The notes under the pieces were generated by a model. That model was not told the origin of the DNA. It searched no databases and saw nothing but the letters and a program-made list of their open reading frames with translations. A DNA stretch of 64,000 nt from Bog-113 sp963752695 (GTDB taxonomy: Bacteria > Acidobacteriota > Terriglobia > Bryobacterales > Bryobacteraceae). The DNA lies in the NCBI GenBank assembly GCA_963752695.1, contig CAVVZB010000001.1:186001-250000 (forward strand), in the 5' to 3' direction. The position numbers and the translations under genes were made by a program. The stretch's first letter is position 1, and each line of letters opens with the position of its first letter. Shown one piece after another: positions 33,928 to 43,200 of the stretch.

Positions 33928-36300
33928 TTAGTGCGGCCACTTCCAATTCTTCACTTCCGGCAAGTCGTCCCCAAACTCCCGCGTGTATTGCTGGTGCTCG
34001 ATCAGCTTCATACGGAAATGCTCGCGCGCGTGGGCCGCCATATCGCGAACGCGCGGAACCCGGTCCAACACTTCCATCGCGATATGGAACCGGTCGATTT
34101 CGTTCAGCACGCACATATCGAACGGAGTGGTCGTGGTCCCTTCCTCTTTATAGCCCCGCACGTGCAACAGCTGATTCGCGCGCCGGTACGTCAGCCTGTG
34201 GATCAGCCAAGGGTAGCCGTGAAAGTTGAATACAATCGGCTTGTCACAAGTGAAAAGAGAATCGTAATCTTTATCCGGCATCCCGTGCGGATGTTCGCTC
34301 GGCGGCTGCAAGGTCATCAAGTCGACCACGTTCACAAAGCGAATCTTCAAATCCGGAACGTTGGTGCGCAGCAAGTCCACCGCGGCCAGCGCTTCCATGG
34401 TCGGCACGTCTCCACAGCAGGCCACTACCGCGTCCGGCTCCAGCCCGGCGTCGTTGCTGGCCCACTCCCAAATGCCCGCGCCCGCCGTACAGTGCTTCAC
34501 CGCCGCGTCCATGTCCAGATACTGCAATTCCGGCTGCTTGCCCGCCACAATCACGTTCACGTAGTTGCGGCTGCGCAGACAGTGATCGGTCACGCTCAAC
34601 AGGCAATTGGCGTCCGGCGGCAGATAGACGCGAACCACTCCCGCCTTCTTATTCATCACGTGATCGATAAAGCCCGGATCCTGGTGACTGAACCCGTTGT
34701 GATCCTGCCGCCAGACATGCGAACTCAATAGATAGTTCAACGACGCGATTGGCCGCCGCCACGGAATGTTATTGCATACCTTGAGCCACTTGGCATGCTG
34801 ATTGAACATCGAATCGATGATGTGGATGAACGCCTCATAGCAGTTAAACAGCCCATGCCGGCCGGTCAGCAGATAGCCCTCCAGCCAGCCCTGACAGAGA
34901 TGTTCGCTTAACACTTCCATCACCCGGCCCGTCGGGGATTCGTGCTCGTCGTTCACGTCCACCCGCTCCATCGTCATCCGGTCGGTCGCATCGAATACCG
35001 CCGTAAGCCGGTTTGATGCCGTCTCGTCCGGCCCCATCAAACGGAATGTTTCGGGGTTCATCGTGATCACATCCCGTAAATACTTTCCGAGCTCCCGCGT
35101 CGATTCGCCCGTCGTTTCCCCTGGCCTTGCCACCCTCACCGCATACTCCCGGAAGTCCGGCAGCCGCAGCCCTCTCAGTAGAATGCCCCCATTTGCGTGC
35201 GGGTTTGCACCCATCCTCCGATGCCCCACCGGTGCCAGTTCCGCGTACTCGGCCAGGAATTTCCCCTGCTCGTCAAACAATTCTTCCGGCTTGTAACTCC
35301 GCAGCCATTCTTCCAACACCTTCAAATGCTCGGGATTGGTTTTCGGATCGTCAATCGGCACCTGGTGGGAATGGAACGTGCCCTCCATGGGCTTCCCATC
35401 CACCATCTTGGGCCCCGTCCACCCTTTCGGAGACCGCAAAATAATCATTGGCCATTGCGGACGATAATGATTCTTCTGCTCCCGCGCCTTGCTCTGTATG
35501 GTGCGGATCTCCCCCACGATCTGATCCAGCGTCACCGCCATCTTCTGATGCATCAGCTCCGGCTCATGCCCCTCGACAAAATACGGCTGATATCCGTAGC
35601 CATGGAAAAGATCCACCAGTTCGGAATCCTCCATGCGGCCAAGCACCGTCGGCCCCGCGATCTTATAGCCGTTTAAGTGCAGAATCGGCAGCACCGCCCC
35701 ATCTCGCTCGGGATTGAGAAACTTATTCGAATGCCAGCTAGCCGCCAGCGCCCCCGTCTCCGCTTCTCCGTCGCCAATCACGCAAGCTGCAATCAGGTCC
35801 GGATTATCGAAAGCCGCCCCATACGCATGCACCAACGAGTAACCAAGTTCCCCGCCTTCGTTGATGGACCCAGGCGTCTCCGGCGCGTCATGGCTAGGAA
35901 CACCCCCCGGAAAACTAAACTGCTTGCAGAGCCGCCGCACTCCGGTTTGATCCTGCGAAATACTGGGATACAGTTCGGAGTAGGTGCCCTCCAGATAAGT
36001 GTTCGCCACCATCCCCGGCCCCCCATGACCCGGACCGCACACGTAAATCATGTTCAAATCGAAGTTCTTGATGATGCGGTTCAAATGAACATAAATAAAG
36101 TTCAGACCCGGCGTCGTGCCAAAATGCCCCAGCAGCCGCGGCTTGATATTCTGCACCGTCAGCGGTTCGCGCAACAACGCATTATTCAGGAGATAGATCT
36201 GCGCGACCGAAAGATAGTTGGCCGCCGACCAGTAGGCTTGCATCTTCCGGAGCAGTTCCGGATCGAGAGGATTACCGTGTGCCGAAGCTATTTCGTTCAT
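33928..36300 (-). CDS. xfp: Phosphoketolase (xylulose 5-/fructose 6-phosphate)
   Basis: This 790-residue thiamine-diphosphate enzyme has GHFGTTPGLNF, GPGHGGPGM, FSFPGGVPSHDAPETPGS, the TPP motif start GDGEAETG and DHNGFSHQDPGF, all family hallmarks. It cleaves xylulose 5-P or fructose 6-P to acetyl phosphate plus glyceraldehyde 3-P or erythrose 4-P. It is the first gene of the minus-strand operon, 26 bp from the divergent lipoprotein gene, so the promoters must be very compact or overlap coding sequence. Xylulose and fructose specificity cannot be told apart by eye. Confidence 0.97.
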   Translation of the reverse strand: MNEIASAHGNPLDPELLRKMQAYWSAANYLSVAQIYLLNNALLREPLTVQNIKPRLLGHFGTTPGLNFIYVHLNRIIKNFDLNMIYVCGPGHGGPGMVANTYLEGTYSELYPSISQDQTGVRRLCKQFSFPGGVPSHDAPETPGSINEGGELGYSLVHAYGAAFDNPDLIAACVIGDGEAETGALAASWHSNKFLNPERDGAVLPILHLNGYKIAGPTVLGRMEDSELVDLFHGYGYQPYFVEGHEPELMHQKMAVTLDQIVGEIRTIQSKAREQKNHYRPQWPMIILRSPKGWTGPKMVDGKPMEGTFHSHQVPIDDPKTNPEHLKVLEEWLRSYKPEELFDEQGKFLAEYAELAPVGHRRMGANPHANGGILLRGLRLPDFREYAVRVARPGETTGESTRELGKYLRDVITMNPETFRLMGPDETASNRLTAVFDATDRMTMERVDVNDEHESPTGRVMEVLSEHLCQGWLEGYLLTGRHGLFNCYEAFIHIIDSMFNQHAKWLKVCNNIPWRRPIASLNYLLSSHVWRQDHNGFSHQDPGFIDHVMNKKAGVVRVYLPPDANCLLSVTDHCLRSRNYVNVIVAGKQPELQYLDMDAAVKHCTAGAGIWEWASNDAGLEPDAVVACCGDVPTMEALAAVDLLRTNVPDLKIRFVNVVDLMTLQPPSEHPHGMPDKDYDSLFTCDKPIVFNFHGYPWLIHRLTYRRANQLLHVRGYKEEGTTTTPFDMCVLNEIDRFHIAMEVLDRVPRVRDMAAHAREHFRMKLIEHQQYTREFGDDLPEVKNWKWPH

Positions 36301-36326
36301 GAGTTAGTCACATTTCCCGCGCGTCA

Positions 36327-37376
36327 ATGATGTCAAACGGTCCTGCGCAATCATGGCATGGAATCCGCCGCGGACGTATTCCGATTCTGTTATGGATGTC
36401 TCTTCTCCTCTCCGGTTGCAATCATTACGCGGACTTTACCTTGCCTCCGCTCACCACCCGCACCGAGCCAACTCTCTCTCTTGAGCTGGCCTCGCAGCCC
36501 GTGTTGAACCGCACCACCGAACATGACATTCTCAATCCGTCGGTCGTCTTCCAAGCCGGCCAGTATTGGAATTACTATTCTGAATTCGATGGCCTTGCCT
36601 GGCACACCGCCCTCGCCACCTCCGCTGACGGCCACTCGTGGACCCGCCGCCAGCGCATCCTTTCTCCCGACCCGCATACCTGGGAAGGCGCCTACGTCGC
36701 CGCAAACGGTAGCGTGCTCTTCGATCGCGGAACCTGGTGGTATTGGTATCAGTCAGGCCCTCGCAGTCTCCCGCAAATCGGCCTCGCCACCTCCACAGAT
36801 GGATTCCGCTGGACCCGCCAGCCCGCCCCCGTTCTTTCCCCGGGACCCCGCGGCAGTTGGGACGAACGCGGCGTTGCCGACCCGTATGTTCTGAAGCTTC
36901 AAGGCGTTTTCTACGTCTACTATTTGGGGCAGAATCGCGCCCACCAGCAGCAGATCGGATTGGCGCGATCCGGCGACGGCGTGCATTGGACCAAGTTGCG
37001 GTCCAGTCCCGTGCTCGCGATGCCCTTGCCTGGCAGTAAGCGGGCCGATGAGAACGGTCTGGGCGAACCCGCTGTCTGGCAAGCCGAAGGATGGTATTGG
37101 ATGCTTTATACAGGACGCGACGCCAACGAACACCGCGCTTTACTCGCCGCGCGCTCGGCCGACGGCGTACACTGGACCGCCTTAAACACCTTTCGCGGCA
37201 ACGCCCTTTGGGATCGCGTCGTCGTTTGCGATCCCACTGTCCTCAACGAGAACGGACACATCCGGCTCTGGTTCGGCGGCGGCGATCAGGCCCGCCCCGA
37301 TGAAAATCTCAACGGCCAGATCGGCGAAGGTTCCGTGCATCTGACCCTGGGCAATACCCCGGTGCGCGTCCCATGA
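36327..37376 (+). CDS. Lipoprotein with GH43/GH32-like five-bladed propeller
   Basis: The product has 349 residues (the start could be Met2). The signal peptide ends in a lipobox (LLLSGC, Cys about 30). Repeated blades follow: NPSVVFQAGQYWNYYSEFD, TSADGHSWTR, TSTDGFRWTR, ADPYVLKLQGVFYVYYLG, RSGDGVHWTK, LGEPAVWQAEGWYWMLYTG and CDPTVLNENGHIRLWFGG. The ADPYV and CDPTV Asp residues and GEPAVW Glu fit catalytic positions of clan GH-F/J-like enzymes. A lipid-anchored glycosidase is inferred. Its stop overlaps the bshA start (ATGA). Confidence 0.75.
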   Translation: MMSNGPAQSWHGIRRGRIPILLWMSLLLSGCNHYADFTLPPLTTRTEPTLSLELASQPVLNRTTEHDILNPSVVFQAGQYWNYYSEFDGLAWHTALATSADGHSWTRRQRILSPDPHTWEGAYVAANGSVLFDRGTWWYWYQSGPRSLPQIGLATSTDGFRWTRQPAPVLSPGPRGSWDERGVADPYVLKLQGVFYVYYLGQNRAHQQQIGLARSGDGVHWTKLRSSPVLAMPLPGSKRADENGLGEPAVWQAEGWYWMLYTGRDANEHRALLAARSADGVHWTALNTFRGNALWDRVVVCDPTVLNENGHIRLWFGGGDQARPDENLNGQIGEGSVHLTLGNTPVRVP

Positions 37377-38500
37377 AGATCGGCATCACTTGTTACCCCA
37401 CCTACGGCGGCAGTGGCATCGTCGCCACTGAACTCGGCCTCGAATTGGCGGCCCGCGGCCATGAGATCCACTTCATCTCCTACGCCAACCCGATTCGTCT
37501 CGACCCCGGCACTCCGCGCATCTTCTACCACGAGGTCGAAGTCGCCACTTATCCACTCTTCCAATACCCGCCGTACACGCTCGCGCTCGCCTCCCGCATG
37601 GCCGAGGTCGCCGAGCGCTATCATCTCGATCTCTTACACGTTCATTACGCCATCCCGCATTCCATCGCTGCCCTGCTCGCCAAGCAAATGCTCGCTCCCG
37701 TGCGCCGCGTGCCCTTCATCACCACCCTGCACGGCACCGACATCACACTAGTCGGCATCGATCGTAGTTACTTCCCCATTACTAAGTTCTCGATCGAGCA
37801 GTCCGATGGCGTAACTTCCATCAGTCAAGACCTGCGCAAGCAGACCGCCGAGGTCTTCGGCATAAAGAACGAAATTCAGGTCATCAACAACTTTGTCAAC
37901 ACATCCATTTACCGTCCCGACCCCGCGAAGACCGGCGCTGACCACTATGCGCCCGCTGGTGAGAAGCTGTTACTCCACCTGTCTAACTTCCGCCCCGTGA
38001 AACGCGTGCTCGATTGCATTCGCATCCTCGCCGCCGTCACTCGCCAAACCCGCGCCCACCTCCTCATGGCCGGCGATGGACCCGATCGTGGTCCCGCCGA
38101 GCGGCTTGCTCACGACCTAGGTGTATCCAGCCATGTCACCTTCCTCGGAAAGCAGGATCATGTCGAGAACCTGATCCGCCTCGCGCACGTCGTTCTCATG
38201 CCGAGCGAAATGGAATCGTTCGGTTTGGCCGCTCTGGAAGGCATGGCTTGCGGCGTCCCTCCCGTATCCACGCGTGTTGGCGGTATCCCGGAACTCATCA
38301 CCAATGGCGAAGATGGATTCATGGAAGCCGTGGGTGACGTCGACGCGCAAGCCCATCGAGTCGTCGAACTGCTTACCAACGATTCACTGCATCGCCGCAT
38401 GTCCGAGCGCGCCCGCCGGACTGCCGTCGAACGCTTCTCCACCGAAAGCATCATCCCGCAATATGAAGAAGCTTATCGCCGGGTACTCAGTGCGGCCTAG
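37373..38500 (+). CDS. bshA: N-acetyl-alpha-D-glucosaminyl L-malate synthase
   Basis: This 375-residue GT4 enzyme begins MKIGITCYPTYGGSGIVATELG, followed by HVHYAIPHSIAALLAKQ, TTLHGTDITLVG, VINNFVNT, LHLSNFRPVKRV and EMESFGLAALEGMACGVPPV. These are characteristic of BshA, which joins UDP-GlcNAc and L-malate in the first step of bacillithiol synthesis. The ATG overlaps the previous stop by 4 bp. bshB and bshC are not in the window. The C-terminus overlaps the convergent cyclotransferase by 14 bp. Confidence 0.93.
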   Translation: MKIGITCYPTYGGSGIVATELGLELAARGHEIHFISYANPIRLDPGTPRIFYHEVEVATYPLFQYPPYTLALASRMAEVAERYHLDLLHVHYAIPHSIAALLAKQMLAPVRRVPFITTLHGTDITLVGIDRSYFPITKFSIEQSDGVTSISQDLRKQTAEVFGIKNEIQVINNFVNTSIYRPDPAKTGADHYAPAGEKLLLHLSNFRPVKRVLDCIRILAAVTRQTRAHLLMAGDGPDRGPAERLAHDLGVSSHVTFLGKQDHVENLIRLAHVVLMPSEMESFGLAALEGMACGVPPVSTRVGGIPELITNGEDGFMEAVGDVDAQAHRVVELLTNDSLHRRMSERARRTAVERFSTESIIPQYEEAYRRVLSAA

Positions 38501-39377
38501 TCACGGGCGTCACCCGTATCTCAAACAGCTGCGGCCATAACTTCCCGGTAACGAACAGCCGTTTCTTTCCACTGTCGTATGCAATGCCGTTCAGAACCGC
38601 CCCCGATTCTCTGCGATACATCGGCCCCAGCAAACCCGTGCAATTGATCCAGCCCACCACTGCGCCCGTCGACGGCGCAATCCGCGCAATCCGATCCGTC
38701 TGCCAGATGTTGGCGTAAATCTGACCTTCCACGTACTCCAATTCGTTTAATTGATCGATCGCTTGACTCCCGTCATGTACATGAATTCGGCGCTTTTCCT
38801 TGAAGGTTCTCGGATCTAATACGCGTATGTCCGCGGTGCCGTCACTTAGATACAATTCCTGTCCATTATTGGTCAGGCCCCAGCCTTCGCCCGGATAGCT
38901 GAACTTGCGTTGCAGATGAAAATCATTCAGCCCGTAAACGAAGCCGACCTGCGATTGCCAAGTCAGTTGTAGCACTTGATTATTGAAGATCGTGATCCCT
39001 TCCCCGAAAAACTCCTGGTCCAGATCGATGCGCTGGAGGACCTTACCCGTTTCCAGATTCTCCTTCCGCAAGGTCGAGCGTCCGTTCAATCCCGTGCCTT
39101 CGAACAGGAAGCCGTCATGAAACTCCAAACCTTGCGTAAAGGCCTCCGCGTCATGTGGATATGCATGCACCACTTGAAACGTATACTCCCGAGCGCGCGT
39201 TGGCTCTGAAGCCGGACGGCCCGGACCCAGTGTCACCACCGCCACGAGTAATGCAACCCATCGCAAAGTCAATACGAGATTCCTCAACTTGATGATCGCG
39301 CAGGAGAAACGTCGGGAATATCGCTGGAATAATAGAATCTGCCAAGGAGCACTATGCAGCTCGACGGGACTCTTCAA
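38487..39377 (-). CDS. Glutaminyl-peptide cyclotransferase, propeller type
   Basis: The open frame has 296 codons. A signal anchor or signal peptide lies at residues about 36-52, and GAGGA followed 8 bases later by TTG (39272) suggests translation may really start there. The mature part is the five-bladed glutamine cyclotransferase fold (PF05096): HDAEAFTQGLEFHDGFLFEGTG, GEGITIF, WQSQVGFVYG, EGWGLTNNGQELYLSDG, LNELEYVEGQIYANIWQTD and LNGIAYD. It converts N-terminal Gln of exported proteins to pyroglutamate. Confidence 0.85.
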   Translation of the reverse strand: MKSPVELHSAPWQILLFQRYSRRFSCAIIKLRNLVLTLRWVALLVAVVTLGPGRPASEPTRAREYTFQVVHAYPHDAEAFTQGLEFHDGFLFEGTGLNGRSTLRKENLETGKVLQRIDLDQEFFGEGITIFNNQVLQLTWQSQVGFVYGLNDFHLQRKFSYPGEGWGLTNNGQELYLSDGTADIRVLDPRTFKEKRRIHVHDGSQAIDQLNELEYVEGQIYANIWQTDRIARIAPSTGAVVGWINCTGLLGPMYRRESGAVLNGIAYDSGKKRLFVTGKLWPQLFEIRVTPVTRPH

Positions 39378-39709
39378 CTACCGGACTCAGCTCGGGACGA
39401 GTTCCGCAACTGCAGATTCCGCCGAGCTGGTAGCGCGCGCGCCTGATCATCGACCGCCCGGAACCCTTCCGATTCGATCAGCGGCTACAAGCGCGATTTC
39501 TCGGCCTGCGGTAAGTAAGTACCTACCCAACGTTTCGAATTCGGACTTGCCTAAAAGAAGCACATTTTGCATGATCTGGGAATCGCCCCCTTCATCCCCT
39601 CGTCACAACACCCCAAAATTTCCTAACCTCTTCCCATCCGGCCACTTAACCCACTCCCGGCCCGCCGGTCCTTGGCGCGCGGACACACACTGGGATTGAG
39701 GAGCACCAT
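39378..39709. other. 332-bp intergenic region upstream of the HTH gene
   Basis: No supported gene. A plus-strand frame (39289-39699) is open but Ser/Pro-rich, without a domain. GAGGAG just before 39710 is the ribosome site of the HTH gene. A short GTAAGTAAGTAC direct repeat lies near 39510. Confidence 0.4.
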
Positions 39710-40234
39710 ATGTACGCAGATCCCGATGTACTCAGCCCAGTCCAGCAGATCGTTTTGAACCTGATGACCGCCGGCAGCAACGTCACCGCTGCGGCCGAAG
39801 CCGCCGGTGTCCACCGTAACACCATTTACAACTGGCGCCGGGCATGCCCCGCCTTCCGCACTGCCTGGTTTGAAATTTTAGAGGAGCAAGCCCTCTTCTG
39901 GCGCGACGAGTTCTCCGCTCTGGCCCAACTCGCCGTCGAAACGGTACGTTCCATCATGGCCAACGCCAGCCATAACCCAGCTCCCCGGCTGCGCGCCGCG
40001 TTGGCTGTGCTGAAGAACGTCCTCAGCGTCCCGCCTGCCGCAAAAGTGCACAATTCTGCACAAGCCAGCACAGCGGAACCGGCTGCCAACCCCGCAGTTT
40101 CGCCGTCTAATCGAACGCGCTCGCCACTAACTCCGCCTGCTCGGCGTCGTGCAGCTTCTTCGAACCAGTTGCCGGACTCGAATTCTCCTCGCGTCCCACA
40201 TAACGCAGCGTCCGGTCACCCAGAAGCGGACTAA
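39710..40234 (+). CDS. Helix-turn-helix protein, phage/terminase-small-subunit-like N-terminus
   Basis: This 174-residue protein is preceded by GAGGAG 6 bases before ATG. Residues about 20-50 form a homeodomain-like HTH (NVTAAAEAAGVHRNTIYNWRR) of the kind in phBC6A51-type and terminase small-subunit proteins. A helical region follows (WRDEFSALAQLAVETVRSIMAN, RLRAALAVLKNVL). The last 60 residues are Ser/Pro/Ala-rich and disordered. That tail lies antisense to the last 128 bp of the 2-oxoglutarate dehydrogenase gene. Such stand-alone HTH proteins are frequent in Bryobacteraceae-like genomes; the target is unknown. Confidence 0.7.
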   Translation: MYADPDVLSPVQQIVLNLMTAGSNVTAAAEAAGVHRNTIYNWRRACPAFRTAWFEILEEQALFWRDEFSALAQLAVETVRSIMANASHNPAPRLRAALAVLKNVLSVPPAAKVHNSAQASTAEPAANPAVSPSNRTRSPLTPPARRRAASSNQLPDSNSPRVPHNAASGHPEAD

Positions 40235-43200
40235 AACACTCCTCGATGTAGCGCCAGGCGCCCATATTATGCGGCTCTTCCTGCGCCCAGACAATGTCCA
40301 TGGCATTCGGATACCGGCTAAGCGCGGCGTGTACCTGCTCGGCGGCGCACGGATACAACTGCTCCATCCGGAAAATCGCGATATCTTCGGGCTTCATCGC
40401 GTCGAACTTGGCCAGCAGATCGTAATAAACCTTGCCCGTGCAGAAAATCAGCCGCCGTACGCGCGCTGCATCCGCACCCGCCGGACCCGCCAGCACTTCC
40501 TGGAATTTGCCCTGCGTCAGATCCTCGAATGTCGAAATCGCCTTCGGGTGCCGCAACAAGCTCTTCGGCGTGAAAATGATCAGCGGCTTCCGCTTCCCAC
40601 GGCGATCCGCGCCTTCGCGCATCTGACGCCGCAACAAGTGGAAGTACTGGGCGGGCGTTGTGCAATCGCACACCTGGATGTTGTCGCGCGCGCACAAAAT
40701 CAGAAATCGCTCCATGCGCGCGCTCGAATGCTCCGGCCCCTGTCCTTCCTGGCCGTGCGGCAGCAGCATCACCAGCCCCGTGCTTTGCTTCCACTTCTCC
40801 TCGGCCGTGGTTATGAACTGATCGATCATGATCTGCGCCCCGTTGCCGAAGTCGCCAAACTGCGCTTCCCAAAGTGTCAGCGTCAACGGGTCCGCCACGC
40901 TATAGCCGAACTCGAATCCCAGAACTGCGTACTCGCTCAGGCTGCTATCGAACACATCGAACACTGCCTGCTTTGCCGACAGGTGCTGCAGCGGAATGTA
41001 CTTCTGGCCAGTCTCGAAATCGTAGAACGCCAGATGCCGTTGCGAGAACGTGCCGCGGCCGGAGTCTTGTCCACTCAGTCGCACGGGCGTGCCTTCCGCC
41101 ACCAGGCTGCCGAATGCCAGCGCCTCGGCAAACGCCCAATCCACGGGGCCGCCCCGGCTCAGAGCTTCCAACCGCTTATCCACAAACTGCTTCAGTTTGG
41201 GATGAACCGTGAACGTCTCGGGAAAGCGCGTGATCCCTTCCACCACTTCGGCCAGCAGACTCATCGGCACCGCAGTCTTGGGAGTCTCCGTCCAAGCCAC
41301 GTTCTGATCGTTGCCGAACTCCTCTTCCAATTCAGGAGCCGGCGCTTTGCCCTTGGCCGAGTCGAACTGCGCCGACAGTCGATCAGCCTGCTCTTTCCGA
41401 AGCAACTCCACTTCGCCCTTAGCCAGCACCTTTTCTCTCACCAGCCGGTTTCCGTACAGCACCGCCACCGATGGCTGCTCTTTAATCTTGCGATACAGGA
41501 TCGGCTGCGTATACCCCGGATCGTCACCCTCGTTGTGACCGTGCCGCCGATAGCAGACCATGTCGATCACGACGTCTTTCTTGAACTGCTGGCGGAACCG
41601 GAACGCCAGCCGCGCCACCCGCGTCGCAGCTTCCGGATCATCGCTGTTGACGTGGAATATCGGAGCCTGCACCATGCGCGCCACGTCGGTCGAGTATGTG
41701 GTCGACCGCGCGCCCGATGGCATCGTCGTGAACCCGATCTGGTTGTTAATGATCAGATGGACCGTGCCCCCGGTCGCGTAGCCCTCAAGCTGCGACAGGT
41801 TCAGCGTCTCCGCGACCACGCCTTGGCCCGCGAATGCCGCGTCGCCATGAATCAGCAGCGGGATTACACGCGCGCGTTCCTTGTCCCCCAAGCGGTCCTG
41901 CTTCGGACGGACAATCCCCTCCACCACCGGATCAACAGCCTCCAGATGGCTGGGATTCGGCGCCACCGAGACCGTCAGCACCGCGCCCGAACGCGTCTCC
42001 CGCACGTTGGTCGCGCCCAGGTGATATTTGACGTCCCCAGACCCTTGAATGCTGTCCGGATCGGAAAAGCCCTCGAACTCCGAAAAGATTTCCGGAACCG
42101 GCTTACCCACGCATGTCGCCAGCACCGTCAAGCGGCCACGATGCGCCATCCCCATCACGATCTCCGACGCGTTATCCCGCCCGGCCAGATCCAGAATCTC
42201 TTCCAGAATCGGCACCGCCGTTTCCGCGCCTTCCAGCGAGAATCGCTTCTGCCCGACGAACCGCGCGTGCAGAAAATGTTCGAACTCTTCGGCCCGCAGC
42301 AGGTCATGAAGTACCTGCTTCTTCTCGACCGCAGTCAAGCTACCGGAGTTCCCGGTCGGCTCCATCTGGTGTTGCAGCCAGCTCTTCTCATCGGCCGACA
42401 TGATGTGCATGTACTCGCAGCCGATCTTGCCGCAATAGGTCTGCCGCAGTTGGTCCAGAATCTCGCGCAACGTTCCATGACGCGGCGGCTCGGTGGAGCT
42501 TTCCATGCCGAGCGTTCCCATATAGAATGAACGGTCCAGATCCCAGACCGTAAGCCCGTAGTTCAGTGGATCGAGCTCCGGATGATACCCCTCGCCGTTG
42601 GTTACCGCTTCCCCTCCCAGCGGATCCAGATCCGCCAGCAAGTGGCCGCGCACCCGGTAGGCGTGAATCAATTGCATGACCGCCGCTTGCTTGGCCATGT
42701 CACCCACGGGAACCATCCCGCCCGCGCCCGATGATGGCTTATCTGATTCCCACTTCACCGCCGGGTACGGCACCCGCAGGTCGGCGAAGATGTCGTCGTA
42801 AAACGATTCTTCCCCGTTCAGCAGCGCTTCGAGCTTACCCAGGAATGAGCCCGATTCCGCGCCTTGAATGATGCGGTGGTCATAGGTGCAAGTGACGCTC
42901 ATCACCTTGCTCACGCCCAGTTGCGCCAGGCTGTCGGGCGACAAACCCTTCACGCCCGCCGGAAAATCCATCGCTCCGGTGGCGATAATGGCGCCTTGGC
43001 CCACCATCAACCGCGGCACGGAAGACACTGTCCCCACCGTGCCCGGATTGGTCAATGAGATCGTGGTGCCCGCGAAATCGGCCGTCGTTAACTTGCCGTT
43101 ACGTCCGCGGCTCACCAGATCGTCGAACGCTTTGAGATAGTCGGGGAACGCCAGCCGGTCCGCGCCCTTGATGTTCGGAACTACCAGGCTGCGGCTTCCG

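Noticed and set aside
39289..39699. 136-codon plus-strand frame before the HTH gene
   Set aside because: It begins inside the cyclotransferase coding region, has Ser/Pro/Arg-rich composition and shows no domain. It is probably a chance open frame.
40149..42530. 793-codon plus-strand frame antisense to kgd
   Set aside because: It is a composition-driven shadow of the kgd gene in GC-rich DNA, rich in Arg/His/Gln with no domain.
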